64,000 nt of DNA from Prinia subflava (Eukaryota; Chordata; Aves; Passeriformes; Cisticolidae): NCBI RefSeq assembly GCF_021018805.1, contig NC_086258.1, positions 15,958,692 through 16,022,691 on the forward strand. The letters run 5' to 3'. The notes beneath the pieces were generated by a model, which saw only the letters and a list, made by a program, of their open reading frames with translations, had not been told where the DNA came from and did no database searches. The position numbers and the translations under genes are program-made. The first letter of the stretch is position 1. Every line of letters starts with the position of its first letter. Shown here one piece after another: positions 34,753 to 48,323 of this stretch.

Positions 34753-37150
34753 CTGGCAGCCCTATCTCTTTAGAATGGCATCTAAAATGATGTGCAAAAC
34801 TCCATTTGTTATATATATAGATGGTACTATTGTTTCTATTGCAGTTCAAAGCAAAATGCAGGACTAATGGTGGAAAAAATCAAAGCCTTCATGTGTGGGA
34901 AATGGCCAAGCAAGAAGAGTCAAAACAGAAGAAAATGCAGTCTTGAAACAAGTCAGTTAACTAAAAAATAAATTGTGAACTCAAGTGCAGTTCATGCTTG
35001 ATAAGGATAAAAAAACCTAAAAGAAATTAGCCTTGGGATGGGACTATTTCACTGTTTCTCTAAAGGGCTTTGGTAAAGTCCTGCAGGAAAACAAGGCAGA
35101 GTCATCATTTGTGTTTTGGCCCAGGGAATATCAGTTCAGAGGGGGTGGAACCTCCCTGGAAGCCCCTCTTTGTGGAATCACCGGCTGAAAGGAGCAGAAA
35201 CCCAGCAGAAAATCATAACAAAGAGCCAGCACTAGGGCAGTCACCAGCCTAAGTTGTTTGCTCAGCCCTGTCCTGGCTTTTTACGAGCTCAGGGTGACAC
35301 CATCCAACACCCCAGAGCAGGGACTGTGCAGCACAACTCGCTTTTCCCTTATTCCATCCATCATTTCCAATCGCCAGCAATGAGCCCACAGAGCCAGCAG
35401 AGGCTTTAAAAAGTTAATGAGAAAGATGTAAGGAAAAATCTACGGCTGTTTGTGCACTGCTGGTGGCTCAGGCTCTGAGCTGCTGGGTCACTTCCACACC
35501 GAGGGGTTTCACTGCTCTGCCAAGGAATCCAGTGCATCATTAGTAACCAAATCTTTGTGTCCCCAGTGCTGCTTTTGACAGCAATAATGCCTGGGATGTT
35601 CAGGACTGGCTCTAGTTCCAGTTTTCCAGCACAAAGTAAGATCCATAGCAAAAGCTATTAGCACAGTTTGGGTTTCAAATAAAGCTTTGCTTATTGTTCA
35701 AGTCGTGGTCTCATGACTTTTCTGTGCTTCTGAGTTCATCAAATGAATAACAAAGCCAGAAACATTAGGAATGATTATCATTTCTACATTAAAGATCCAA
35801 TGTCCTTTCAAAAGGAGCTATCACAGAACTGGTGAATGTGAAAAACTGGAAAACAATTTTCATTTATCCAAATCTCTGTGCTTGTACTCAGAAATTTGCC
35901 TCAATCACTGACACAAACCACTCCTAAGGAGAAAAGTCTCCACAGATTCAGCCAACCTCAATAAAAGTTAGTATTGAAATAGGCTTTGGGAGAAATGAGT
36001 TTTGGTCACCACAGATAAGCATTCTCTACCACCCTGACCCTACACTTTCAGTTTCTTTACTACTCAAAGCTCCTTTAATATTAAATAAAGAGGGTTCAGG
36101 TTTTGTTTTTCCTTAAATATTTCAATAACATTTACACCCTTCCTTATCCACAAAGAAAAATTTTTCTTAAAGCAGGATACAACATTCAGGATATCTTTAG
36201 AAATGTTGGGATTTCTCAATTAACATGTGGAAAACTTGGTTAAGGTAAGCATGCAGCAACCAGACAACTCACATCAGACATGCCAGAAATTTATGTGTTT
36301 CATATCAAAATATTAAAACATGTTTAGTTCCTTGTCTTTCAGACAATGAAAAGATTTGAGATTAATGAACTGAGCTTGTAAATCCACTGTGATTCTATCT
36401 GGTGACAACACATAACTAAAGATGCAGACATCCCTTGTTTCTGACTATATTAAATTAATATAAATGATAGATATAGTGATGTACCACCAGTTAATAGCAT
36501 TTTACCTCACCAGGGAAGAAGTAAAATCCATGAACACTGTAAGAGGAGCCTGCTTTCACAAACTTCCAAGTGGGTCCCTGTTGTTTGGGGTGCAGGTTAT
36601 TAATTTCTACTGCTCTGCTTTTTATTGTGGTGTGTTTATTCCTCTTCCCTTTCCATCAAAAATGAATAATGGGCTGTTCCTGCTCTTACTGATTTCAATG
36701 AAAGTCTCTGTGCTCCGTGTCACACCTCACTGATGCAGCTTTGATTCATACAAATAACAACAGGCATATTTTACAGCAGTGTTCCAAAAGGTGAAAAAAA
36801 TATTTTTCATTTCTAGAGGAATATATTTAGACATGAATTTTGTAACAGTGGTCAAAATGAAGTACAAGATGAAGCAGAGCAGCTGTTTATTTCGTTGTAA
36901 AGTCCAGTGAATTTAATTCACAGATTCCTGCTGGTTTAAAAGAGGTTTTGGATCTGGACCTGGCTGAGATGAAGATTGTGATTTCGTGGCAGCCAATGAC
37001 TTTGAATCCCTCTGTTGCTGACATTGAACAGATAAATGAGAGGCTCCATTTTGTTTAAAAAATACCTATCATTTACTTCAAGTTTTTCCTCCTAAAAGAG
37101 AGGCCCAAACACTACATAAATAATTAGGAACAATATAATTAAAGAAATGT
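34753..37150. other. Unique non-coding sequence
   Basis: I see no gene. An AATAAAGCTTTGC motif at about 35680-35693 recalls retroviral polyadenylation regions but has no supporting TATA or ends. AT-rich, homeodomain-motif-bearing text lies at about 36110-36480. Confidence 0.5.
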
Positions 37151-37186
37151 AGATAGATAGATAGATAGACAGATGATAGATAGATA
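37151..37186 (+). repeat. (GATA)n microsatellite
   Basis: About nine AGAT units with one AGAC unit and one short unit, so slightly interrupted. Confidence 0.9.
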
Positions 37187-37539
37187 ACACCGTGGGGTTT
37201 GATTGGGTTATTTTGGGTTTTAAATACTAATTTAAGAGGGCTCAATAAATAGCTACTCCTATATAAGACCCAATTTTTATACAGATCACAAATACACAGT
37301 GAAGACGACTGAGGATGATTCATGGCCCATAACAATGTCCCCATAAAGCTCCCTGTCTGTACAGCAGCAAGATTGTCACCCCAGATAATGACAACTGTAG
37401 GCCTGGGAGATTTTCAATCAGCCTTCATGTGCTCTGTATCACGATCTGGTGACACTTTTACTTGTAGGGCATGGCCACAGTAAATCAAGCACTGTGTCTG
37501 CACTCAGATGTCACTGGGGATGATGCCTTCTTGGGCTAC

Positions 37540-37973
37540 TTGAGAACAGAGGCCAGGCAAAGTTAGGAGAATAAAAAGCATTTATATTTATTGAAGGGCT
37601 TCAGGTACATTTGGGACAGATGAAGAATCTCCAGGGGCTACACCCAAAAATGGAGATGGGTCAGGGGTTTTCATATTTTTTTGGGTTTGGTTCATTTGCA
37701 TATTGGGAGGGTTAATCTTCCAATTACAGCTTCAGGTAATGAAATAATTTACCCCAAATAGTTTTCTCCCTCCCCAATTCACATTTTTTTACATTTCTTG
37801 GAGCCTGAGGCAGTGAGGTGTCCTTGATTGCCAGGCCCGGAGAGGAATTGCTGTGTCTGCCCAAAATGGGAAAGCAGCAGCTCACACTGTGTGTGGAGCT
37901 CAGAGTTACACACTGAAGAATTGCAGGATTATAAATACATGAAAAATACAAAAGCTAAAATCCTAAGGCACCA
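37540..37973 (-). mobile_element. LTR copy A, minus orientation
   Basis: This copy is clearly related to the one at 39460-39875, in the same orientation: it shares an exact 14-base block (TTACAGCTTCAGGT at 37724-37737), a CAGAGTTACACACT-like block near the right end, and the order of everything between. On the minus strand, AATAAA lies at 37587-37592. The TATA box seen in copy B is degraded here. The right end in plus coordinates is about GGCACCA. It differs from copy B by many substitutions and small indels, so it is old or from another subfamily. Confidence 0.6.
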
Positions 37974-39459
37974 GGGGAGGCCAACACCAAGCAGTCCTTT
38001 CCTCAGGTGACAACACTTTGTCCTTTCCTCAGGTGACAACACTTGGTGGACAGGCACAGGGATGCCAAGGACACGTGGATCCCCAGGGCTCCTCTAGCCT
38101 GAAGCTGCTGTGCAGGGGCTCAGGGACAGGTTCTCTCCTGAAAAGTCTTTCCCCTACTCCCTCAAATATGTCCCTCCAAGAGTGCAGCACCCCAAGCCTC
38201 CCTCTTTGTCCAGCAGGGACTAAAGCCCACATCCAGGACTCCTCACAGATGAGGATTCAGGTGACATGATCTGAATGCACAGAATGATTTTTTTTTTTGT
38301 GCTGTGCAACAGCCTGGCACTGAGTTTCTTTAGTTTTAATTCCATCACCTCCAGCTCCCACCAGGTGTAATGGTTCTTGTGGCCAGTCCTTTCTGTTGAG
38401 TGACAAAGGAGCACAGGACATTTGTCTTTTAAATCTGACGTGGTTTTACTTCGACTTTTTCCTCACCACCAGTGCAAGTTTATCCTACAGAACCAACGGG
38501 AGATACAGGATTGGGTGATCTTTCATACGTATAAAGAATTTATGATCTTGTAACACATGCAGAGATTCACTGAAAAAAAATCCATCTCTTTGATTTCACT
38601 AATGCTAATGAACTACAATTGAAATATATTTAGCTTCCATCTATGCTCTTTCTGCTGATGTGGATTTATTCATGTGCACAAAACCAAGGTTGCAGTTGGG
38701 TACAGCTGTTTTACAGGACCATAGTCTGTTTTATAGTAAGTATTCTTCCTTTTCTATGCTGTCTCTTCCATTTTCATTAAGCCTCAATTAATGCACTGAA
38801 ACATGCCAAGTGGTTTCACATGAAATATGTTTCTCATTTTAATCAGTTTAGCATCAAAGGGTTTAGGCTGGCATTTTCTAGGTTAGTGCGTAGGGTGTTT
38901 ATTAATTTGTCTGTGATGCCTTCCCTCATTAGTGTTTAATGGAATTTCAAGCAATCCCAGCAGCTAGTAGATAATTTATTTTTTAAACACATTTTTATCA
39001 GTGTATTAAACAATCAGGCTCTCTATTGTTTCTGAATAGTGTGGAGTGCTTGTTTCATCTGCAGATTGGTGAGCTGTCAGACTGAGAGCCCTGATTGCAC
39101 AGGGCTGAAAAAGAACCATTTTTATTTGAATTTAGTGAGACTGAAAAGCAGCTGTCCAACAAGCCCTGGGATTTGGATTCTCCAATATTTGCTTTACAAA
39201 GAAGGTGGCCAAAGCAAATGTCACCCAGTCCTGCTCCAGTTAATCCATTTATTGGCAGAAAAGGTTCCTGCCACACCCTTAACAAAGCACAGGACCTTTG
39301 TGGGATGGAAACCTGCTCCACAATCAAGCTCAAACCAACATCAGCTCTCACCTCATCTGCTGAGTCTGCTGCTCTTCCCTCTCACCTTATTCTAAGGAGG
39401 CTTATTTTACGTTATCTGCACTATGCAAATATTCATTTATTGCCTAAGAAGGCTACCTG
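37974..39459. other. Sequence between two related LTRs
   Basis: About 1.5 kb with no retroviral frame I can recognise. It contains a 26-bp tandem duplication at 37994-38045. The lack of gag, pol or env-like text argues against one intact provirus, although a heavily deleted one is not excluded. Confidence 0.45.
37994..38045. repeat. Tandem duplication, 2 x 26 bp
   Basis: Units starting at 37994 and 38020 match over 25 of 26 bases (core TTTCCTCAGGTGACAACACTT). Probably a recent slippage event at the edge of LTR copy A. Confidence 0.85.
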
Positions 39460-39875
39460 GAATGGAGGCTAGACAGTGCTGAAGGAATAAAGTAGGGATT
39501 TATTAAAAGGCCTTCAAAGGATACACCTTGGGTAGTACAAGCGCCTGGCCATGGCTCCACCCAAGATGGACAATGGGTCACGAGTTTTCACACTTTTATA
39601 AGTTTTGGTCCATTTCCATATTGGGGTTAAATGTCCAGTTACAGCTTCAGGTGATGCAGTCCCACCCTCCCAGTTTGCTCTCCTCAGTTCCCTGTTGTTT
39701 GCACTTTCTGAGCCTGAAGCTGCAATGGTGTCCTTGGTTCTGGGGATGGAGAAGGATTGTTTGGTCTGACTGAGCTGTGAGGAGAACTTGCTCACACTTC
39801 ACATGAAGTTCAGAGTCACACACTAAGGCAGTACAGAATCTAAAAAATATGAAAGCTAAGACTTATGGTATCACA
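39460..39875 (-). mobile_element. LTR copy B, minus orientation
   Basis: Reading the minus strand, a TATA box CTTATAAAAG (39593-39602) is followed about 95 bases later by AATAAA (39499-39504), the arrangement of a U3-R segment. The stretch ends in CA (about 39875) on the plus strand. It is homologous to copy A along its length. Open frames on both strands inside it (39514-39795) are side effects. The family is not named. Confidence 0.65.
39593..39602 (-). promoter_or_regulatory. TATA box of LTR copy B
   Basis: CTTATAAAAG on the minus strand. It would drive transcription leftward, toward 39500 and beyond. Activity is unknown. Confidence 0.5.
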
Positions 39876-41525
39876 TCAACTAGGAAAATATAAATCTACT
39901 ACCTGTTGACTCAAGATGTTGAGTTTAGACTGAGAAGAGTTTCAGAAGCCATGAAAAATGCCCAAAATTTAAAAAGAAATCAAGTATTGACATCAAGTGA
40001 AGCAATATTGTAAACATGAGCTTGTGTATAAAAATATTTTTAAAGGATCCCATAATAGTCCAAACAGACTTTTCATTGCTTTCTGAATATTTAAATTAGA
40101 TTTTTGAAAAAAAGTGACATATTTAGCACTATAATGAATGGTGAGAGCATAATGTCAAACAGAAAGGTTTTAAATCTAGTAATAATCTCTATGGGGAAAA
40201 CAAACCCAGAAGTTTTCTGTTTTTACAAAGGTGAATAAAACCCAGGGAAACAGAATAGATTTTCCATGCACATGACCTATCTGCAGTTATTACAAGGCAT
40301 GGTTTGGCATATGAAATGTGAAATCCAATGATCGATGGAGGTGAAAAATAACTGCAAAAAGATCTGAGGTTGTTTTTGTTTTCATTCCTCTGACATCCTC
40401 TTTCTCTCAAGCCTATATGAATAAATACTGTGTCTTCTCAATCACAGTGCTGTGAAATCACATTTCCATTCTCATTCCCAGCTCATGTTCTTGTTTCACT
40501 TGGTTTCATGTGCCAGATGAGTCAAAGCCTGACTGCAGTGTTGGCACAAGGCTCAACAGGCATTAAACGAGGTCTCACAGGCCTGCCCGTGTTCCATCAG
40601 CTGAAGTTCTGCTGAGAAGAGAGCTCAGCATTTCCTGTGGCCTCTTGATTCATCCCTCCTGCTCCAGAATGGACAGGATGCAAAAACGATGGGCTTGTTG
40701 TCCAGACTGGATATTTAACATGTCCCTGATATTTACAGGGCTCTCCAGCCTCTGCTTTCCTCTTTGTCCCTTCTGCTCCTCTTCTCTGGAAAGGGATTCT
40801 CTTGCTCTTCCCTACTGGCACATAATTTTGTACAGTTCTCAGAGGTGCTTTTCCCTGGGTCATCAGTTTTCCCTTCCTGGGGCTACCAGGAATAGAAAAC
40901 CTCTGTAAAGACAGTTTGCAGGAGTACAAACCCTGCAGTCCCCTGTAGATAACCCAGATGCAGAGCTCCTCAGATGGATGGTTTTATCTCCACCTCTGGA
41001 TGGCACACAGTTTGAGATCCTTGTCACAGGGAAAGCCCTTCTGTCTCTGGAAGCTTTGAAATCAAAACCAGAAATCACATCGACCCTCACAGAGCTCTGT
41101 GCCAGAGGGGAACCAGCTCCTGTTGGTGGGATGCTCTTAAAAGCATAAATGGTGAGGAACAAAGAGACCCAGCACAATACTCTGGCAAAAAAAACCCCAA
41201 TCAGAACATTTACTGCAATTTTTACAGGATCAAACACTCAACAAGGATGAGCAGCAAGGACAGTAAAGAAGAAAATCCATCACTGGGCTGCCTGAGTAGC
41301 TGTTTCTCAGGAAAGTTATTTTCTGTGACAACAGCTCAGGAAGTGTTTCAGATCTCCTTTGAAAAATAACTATAGCTGATTAACTAGCTGTTGCTTTCAC
41401 TGTATTTTGCCCCTTGTCCTGATGCTGGGAATCCCTGAAAAGAGCCTGGCCCCATCCTCTTCACACCCAGACACTGCTGTCAAGTGCCCAATGATTTACA
41501 CGTGCCTCAGCCCATGTTCTTTTGG

Positions 41526-41555
41526 AAAAACAAAACAAAACAAAACAAAACAAAA
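41526..41555 (+). repeat. (CAAAA)n microsatellite
   Basis: About six AAAAC units without interruption. Confidence 0.9.
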
Positions 41556-44500
41556 GGCAGTTTTGCTCTCCCTCATTTTGTGATGCTGTTCATCTAAAAT
41601 AAAAGCAATTCCATGGGAATGTAACTTGTGTTGTGTGGGAGAAATGCAGCATTATCAGCACAGAAAATGTCCTTCAACATGGAGTCCTTGAATTTTTTCC
41701 TCCAAGGAAAACAGCAGCAGGAAAAACAATGAGGCTTGGCACTCCAGGAAGGCTCTTGAAAGGCTAACCAATACCAGGCTGCATCATTAAAATTTCCTTT
41801 CTGTTAAACACCAAGATAACATGAATATGAAATAATGCCACGTTTATATGCTCAATTAGAGAATTCAGTTTTTCTTCAGAATAGAGGCTGTTAAAGGCAG
41901 CAAGGAAAAAATTCAGCATCATGGTAATATATGTTAATTTTTGCTAATTGTATGAACTGTTGGGATCATGCCTTATGTAAAGCCCTTCCACGCCTCCCAG
42001 ATTTGCTTGCAAGCTCCAGTACTAAAATTGAAAAGGTTTCTGTACACGTTTTTACAGAGAAGTTACTAATTGCTATGCATTTTGTTCTGCTTTCTTCTAC
42101 CAATGCAAACAGAGCAGGAGTGTGGGCTTACCTGATTAAACAGAACATTCTCCTGAAGGAGTGCTCTTGGAGCAGAAGCTACAAAGGGATTTTGTTGTTA
42201 TTTCAGAAGGAACAATGCAATTTATCCTGTATTAGTCCAGTAACACCCCAGAGTGATGATGCTCCCAGCATGCCAAAATCTCAGGTGGCAATTTAGGGAG
42301 CCCACACTGCAGAGCTGCCAAATCCCTGCCCCTGAGCTGCTGCTGCTCTGCAGCCCTGCCCGAGGTCAGCAGCCCAAGGATTGTGCTCAGTGATCAGGGG
42401 GATGAGAGATTCTTCCTCTGGCAGCACTGGGAAGGAAACCTCTCATTTCCTCTAAGCTCAGTTTTGATTTAAGGAGTCCGATATAAGAGTTGCTGAAATA
42501 GAGGACTTAACAAATAGGATATTTTAAGGCCTGTGTGAGGCAAAAATTCTTCATTTCTGCAGAAAATCTTTGTGGCATCTTAGCAGGCTTACACTGGTTT
42601 GTGGGGCTCTGGAAGCAGGGTAAGGACTGAGCACACAAAATTGGAGAACAGACTCAGAAATACAAACCACAACTGGAAATTAGAACTTCCATCCCAGTAG
42701 AAATAGGAAGAAACTTTCCTGTGTGTCAGATCTGAACAGAACACAGAGTTTCTCCATTTTCAGGTGAGCAGAAAGTCTCAATGAAAAATTCCCAGGAGCA
42801 TAGAGCATTTCATTGAAAGGATAATAACAAGGGACAGTGTATAAGAATCCAAGTGAAATGAGATGAAACACAGTGACAAAGTCGAATCTTACAGCAGCTT
42901 ACACATTCTTCCATCTATTATTTTTAAGAAGTGCCTGTATCCCTGAGAAACACATTTTGATTAATCTGTATTTTCTGACAGGACACTGTTGTGTCAAGAA
43001 TTTTTACTCGTGCTAGTCATTACATTTTGAAGACTTTGTGACAGTCATAGAAATGTTCCCTGCAGTGAATCAGTTCCCTCAGAATGATAAAAAAGAGGCA
43101 GAAGATGCTTTCACTAGAATGAGACAAATTGTATGCATTGCAAACTTCCTGGGATTTCTGAATTTAAATATCATCCTCAGAGATCACTTAAAAACCTCTT
43201 GAATTGCTAGACATGTAAAGCACATTACTTTTATGATCAGGGATAAAATTCTATGGACAGGAAATGGGGACTCCTCAGTTAATATCCTTCAATGTCTCAG
43301 TGTTCATCAAAATCTATTTCAAATTACATGTGATCAAGACAGAATTTTCATCTGAGACTGAGGTTTTTTACAAGACAAGTACATTTAATTGCCTTTTGCC
43401 ATGATCAAAGTTGAGTCAACTTGATTTCGCCAATAATTCATGAGCTTTCATGAATATGCATAACTTTTTCTGTATAGGCTGGCATTATTAAATTTGACTT
43501 TTCCCAAGAGCAGGGAAATTAATTGAATGAAAGGGGAATTAAGAAGAAGAACAGGTGATAAACAAATGGATACAAAGAGAATCTTGTCACTTAAGCTGGT
43601 TTGGCACAAATATTCCCTTCCTGCCCCAAGATTCACTCACTGCCAGGTCCCAAGTTGCTGTTTATTGTGATGTCTTTTGGTTTTGTGAATATTTTGATGA
43701 AAGCCTTTCCAGCCAACACTAATGTGAAGCAATTTATGATGGCAATAACATTCAATTCCGCTGTGCCAAAATGCCCTGACCCTCATCATTTAAAAATAAT
43801 TCCTTTTTGCTTTCATCAGCTGAAGATCACCATAAGTTTGCAGCTCACTGGAAAGTAAAACACTGACTATGCACTTTGTTTCCTTCAAAGAGAAAGCATT
43901 TCTGTCACTCATGTCATATATAGTTGTCTCCAGAAGTAAAACATTCTGTTCCTGTAGGAAAACTGCCTGGGACCACAAAAATTGCTCCCTGAGTAATTGT
44001 GACACCTTTGATGCTGGCACCTGCCTTGGTTTGCATTCATTAGAGACCTGATAGCCCATGTGCAAATTGTGGGGAAGCATCTCTGAAGGGATTGAAGGGC
44101 TGCACATCCATTAAAAATCAGAACAACCCCCTCAAACAGCCCCTGACTCCCTTCAAGTGGGGCACCCATTCTCTGCCATGTCTGAATTTCAGTCTGGGCA
44201 TGTCCCCAGTGAAAGTTAAACCTCCAGACCCTGTCCCAAGCAGGGGATCAGACTGTGACAGCACCCAGCACCCCCAGCCTGGCTTTCCTGGGAACCTTCA
44301 CCTGTCTCTGGCTTGGGATTCTTAAACAAAGGAATATTTTTAATAGGGAACATCTTTATTGAGGATTCAAATCAAATAGATCAATAAGAACATTCTCCAC
44401 TACACACACACTCCCAGCCCTGAAATCTATAATAGATAAATGTTATTAGTTGAGTTTTTCAGGTTTGTGATACTGAAGAGAATTGAAGTTCTGTGTTTCA

Positions 44501-44972
44501 GACATGTGGAAGGACAGAAATCAGAGGTCTGATAATTCTTCAGGAAAGTAAATTGATTGTACACTAGGTGAATTAAGTAGGAAACTAATGCTTTAGAAGA
44601 GCAACAAAAGAAACAACAAACAAACAAAATTAATATGTCAAACATTCAGAATACCAAACCATTCCCTGCACCCCTCACTCTTGAGCTGGCACCAGACAAA
44701 GAGGGTACGAAGAGAAATATTCAACACAAAAATGCAGTTTTCTCTACAGGGAAACCAATAACCTTAATAGAAGGAAAGTGAGGAGGAAATACTACATCTA
44801 AAAATCTAGTGGCTCACTTGGAAATAACACTCCCAGGTTTTCTTTTGAAATCTCCCCATACATATGCAGTACAATGAACTATATTGAAATGGATGAGCTC
44901 CTGTCATCTATTATTTGAAATGTGAGTTGAGGTTCACTTTAAATCATTCCTCTGCCAGAGAACAGATAAAAT

Positions 44973-44988
44973 AAAAAAAAAAAAAAAA
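44973..44988 (+). repeat. Poly-A run
   Basis: Sixteen A bases preceded by AGATAAAAT. No retroposed body was recognised. Confidence 0.85.
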
Positions 44989-47900
44989 GAGGATCCAATA
45001 GTTTTTACCCTGAAAGCCATTTCACCATAAATATTTGTCTCCTGTTGACAATATATTGGATGAGCTTGTTTACTGTTCCTATGGTCTTAGATAGTCCCCA
45101 GCCACTAAGCTTTATTCTCACCACAATATGAATTTTAGGTAGTCATGTATAGTAATTATGGCTTTAGAAATACTTGTGCTTTCCCTTGATGAATTAAGAA
45201 AAACTAAGAGAAAAGAACAGACATCACTTGACACAGAACTCTGCTTCCTGAGTGTCTTTGACAAATGGTGTTGCTGCACAGACTCTGCTCTGGACACTGC
45301 AATGTCCTGTTTAATGTATATTTTTTTCCCAGGAAGATTGTTATATAAAAATAATCACTGTTCATGGCACCGTTAATGGAGGACTAGACATGATGAGGCA
45401 CTTAGAATAACAGAAACCTAATTTCAGCTGATTTGCTTTGTACAGCTCAGGTTATTCCCCTAAACATGCAAAGAGTGGCAGAGAGATCCTATTACTCTCC
45501 CTGCCATTTCAGAAGTCAGGCCATGCTCATGGTCACCTGTGTAACAGCCTGGAGAAACTGGTGCTCCCCTTTCACAAAGAAATGAGCAGTGGAAGGCTGG
45601 AGAGCTCAAACTGTACTCAATAGCCATCAATCCCCATTTTCCTAATAATGATAAATACGTGATGTGTCCAACTGATGGATGGCTCAGGCACTGGCTGTTT
45701 CCTGGCTTCAGCATCCCTGTGACAAATAAATATGGATGTGCTGCAGGTGGGCTTGGTGCTTGTGCTTTTTGTTTGGGTTTTTTGAAGGGAGATACTCAGT
45801 CTTCTTCAGTCTTCCTCACAGATTTGATCTGATGAAATTAACTTCCAGCCATATCCCTGAATAAACAGTCAAATAACCTAGCAACAATTTTTTCAAGCAA
45901 AGCTAGAAAATGAACCTCTCTGCCAGCAAACTGCCGACATTTCTTGCAACAATGCACGGGCATATTGGTGAGAAACAATAGGAATTATCTGCCTGAATTT
46001 CCAGCTCCCAAGTACTCCATTCAAACTAGAAAGTACATACTAAATGTGACAGATATGTGGGGAAAGCAATGGTTGTATATGAAATTGTATTAGAACAAGG
46101 ATTATTATCTTGCAGGGTAGAAGATGAACATTTAATAGACTCTGTTTTCATCAATATTGGAAGGAATATTATACACACACGTACAGAAATACACACTGAC
46201 ATGCTAATTTCTAAATTAAACAGGTTTTTTCTACCCTATTACAGGCTAAACATTCATTTTCCCCCTGAAATCACAACACCTTATTGAAAGTCCATTCTGC
46301 TTTGGAAGAACTTGACCACTGGGAATTTTGAAGCACACTTGCTGTGCAGCATTTCAGTCGTGAGGTTTGAATAAAGGTTTAAAAGGAGTCCTAAATTCAG
46401 GAAAGAATTTAATATTGAAATAATTTGAATCAAGTCATACCTCTGAATAGCATATTTATATGACAGTAGCTCCCCAGAGTGCTTGCCAGAGAGTAGGACC
46501 CTGCTTTCCAAGGCTGTCAAACACACAGACTTCAGCTACACCCAAAAGTTTAGAAGGAAAAATAAATCTCAAGCAATTTTCTGCACATCTTTCCAGAGCT
46601 ACTGCTTGAATCTGCAGTTCATCTGCTGAATTCTGAGTTCCTTGTAATTAGATTAGACATATTCCTGCCACACACTTGCTTTAAAACACTGAATGCCTGT
46701 TGGATTACAAATCACTTGTTCCAACATATGTTAAATATTCCATAGCTCTTTGAGCATAAAACAAACAGCTAGAGTTCTAAAAGCACTTATTTTCAGTGAC
46801 AGGTTTTAATGACACAGAACTGGAACTCAGAGCAGTGTTCAGTCCAGTAAAGACTATTAATAGCCTTGGATCACGGATATAATTCCTACAAATGCAATTT
46901 GAAATACTGGTATGTACAATTTTAATATTGCTATTATTCACTGTGGACTGTTAAATAGATCTCTCTCAATACTGTTTTAGTGATTCAAATCAACTCTAAT
47001 TAAAATCTCTAAAGCACTTAATCATGCAAGACTTTATGTGAATGCCAAAGATTTATGCTTGCAAGTGCATCTTTAACAAGTACTCCTACTGTTGATTATT
47101 TATGAATCATGAAAAGGTGTTTGATACTTCACAGACATACAGAATGACAGATTTTCTGTCCTTGCATGCTTTATAAAATAGAGGAATGTAAAAATAAGTG
47201 TATTGTTTTGCTTTTTGGGAGTTTATCTTGACATAACATCAGCTTAAAGATTTGCTTCATCAGAACAACTTGATGGATCTAAACAGAATCTTAAAACTCT
47301 TTTGATTTGAAGCAAATGACCCTCTGTATTTTGATGCCAAGTACAGAGTCAGCCACTTGATACTTCAAAAGAGTCAGCCTTTAAAGGCTTAGAATAAACA
47401 ATTTAAAACACCCCAGATAATTGCAGCAGAAAAGATGAGATTTGCTTAGGAGAATAATCTTTTATTTCTCCAAAGCCAGTAATTCTAGCATTTCTCAGAG
47501 GGAGTTTTTCACCCTTTAGGTATGCAAATCAATTTTATACATATCACTAATTAGATTTATAATGTGCATTTGGAGGAGATGTTGGCCTGTCTGCTCATTA
47601 ACTGGAGGGTGAAGGGGCTGCCTCGTGCTCTGCTCAGTGTGTTGCCCTCCCAACCACGTGCTGCCCACTCTGGTACTTTCTGTAGGGTATGAACCTGAGG
47701 GAAAATATAATTTTAATGCTGTAGAGGGTGTGACCTCCCCTCTGCTGTGGTGGAGGTCACAGACAGCCACTGTGGGGGGTTCAATCTTCAAAATACTCAG
47801 AAAATCTCTTCACAAAGCTCAAGTCACCATTTGGGGTCTGAGATACAGTTGCTCCTATAACTTATCTTCTGTTGTTTTTTATAATTAGAGATTGGAAGTC

Positions 47901-48280
47901 TACCGCTTTTGTTTTGCACACTTGTCAAAGTCCTCCTTGTCCAGTATGTTTTATTAGAATATACTCCCACATAAGTCAGATTCTTTATAGGCACTTCATG
48001 TGAATGCTAAGTAGTCTGCTAAATAATAAAAACACCAGGAGATAGACATTAAAAAATAAAATACTAAGGGAAAAAAACATAGAAGCAATCGGCTAAAATC
48101 AAGAACAGAGGCCACAGCTTCAAGAAAATCCAGGAGTTTCTTATGAGAAGCTGTTGATTTAAAGCACTTGAGCATAACCCCACATGTACCTCCCCAAACC
48201 AGGCTGGAAATGGGCCTGGTGGGTTAATAAATGACAGAATAACTGAGAAGGGCTGTCACAAAACAGCCTCATGACAGGTA

Positions 48281-48323
48281 TGTACATTGTATGATTCCAC
48301 AGAATGTACACTGTATGATTCCA
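48281..48323. repeat. Imperfect tandem pair, 24-bp period
   Basis: TGTACATTGTATGATTCCA at 48281-48299 recurs at 48305-48323 with a single change. A small local duplication. Confidence 0.8.

Noticed and set aside
34649..34867. Open frame across the poly-T run, followed by CTGGCAG
   Set aside because: Openness comes from TTT codons and repeated ATGT; no conserved-looking exon follows the AG.
35680..35693. AATAAAGCTTTGC, like a retroviral polyadenylation region
   Set aside because: There is no TATA box, CCAAT box or LTR end at suitable distance.
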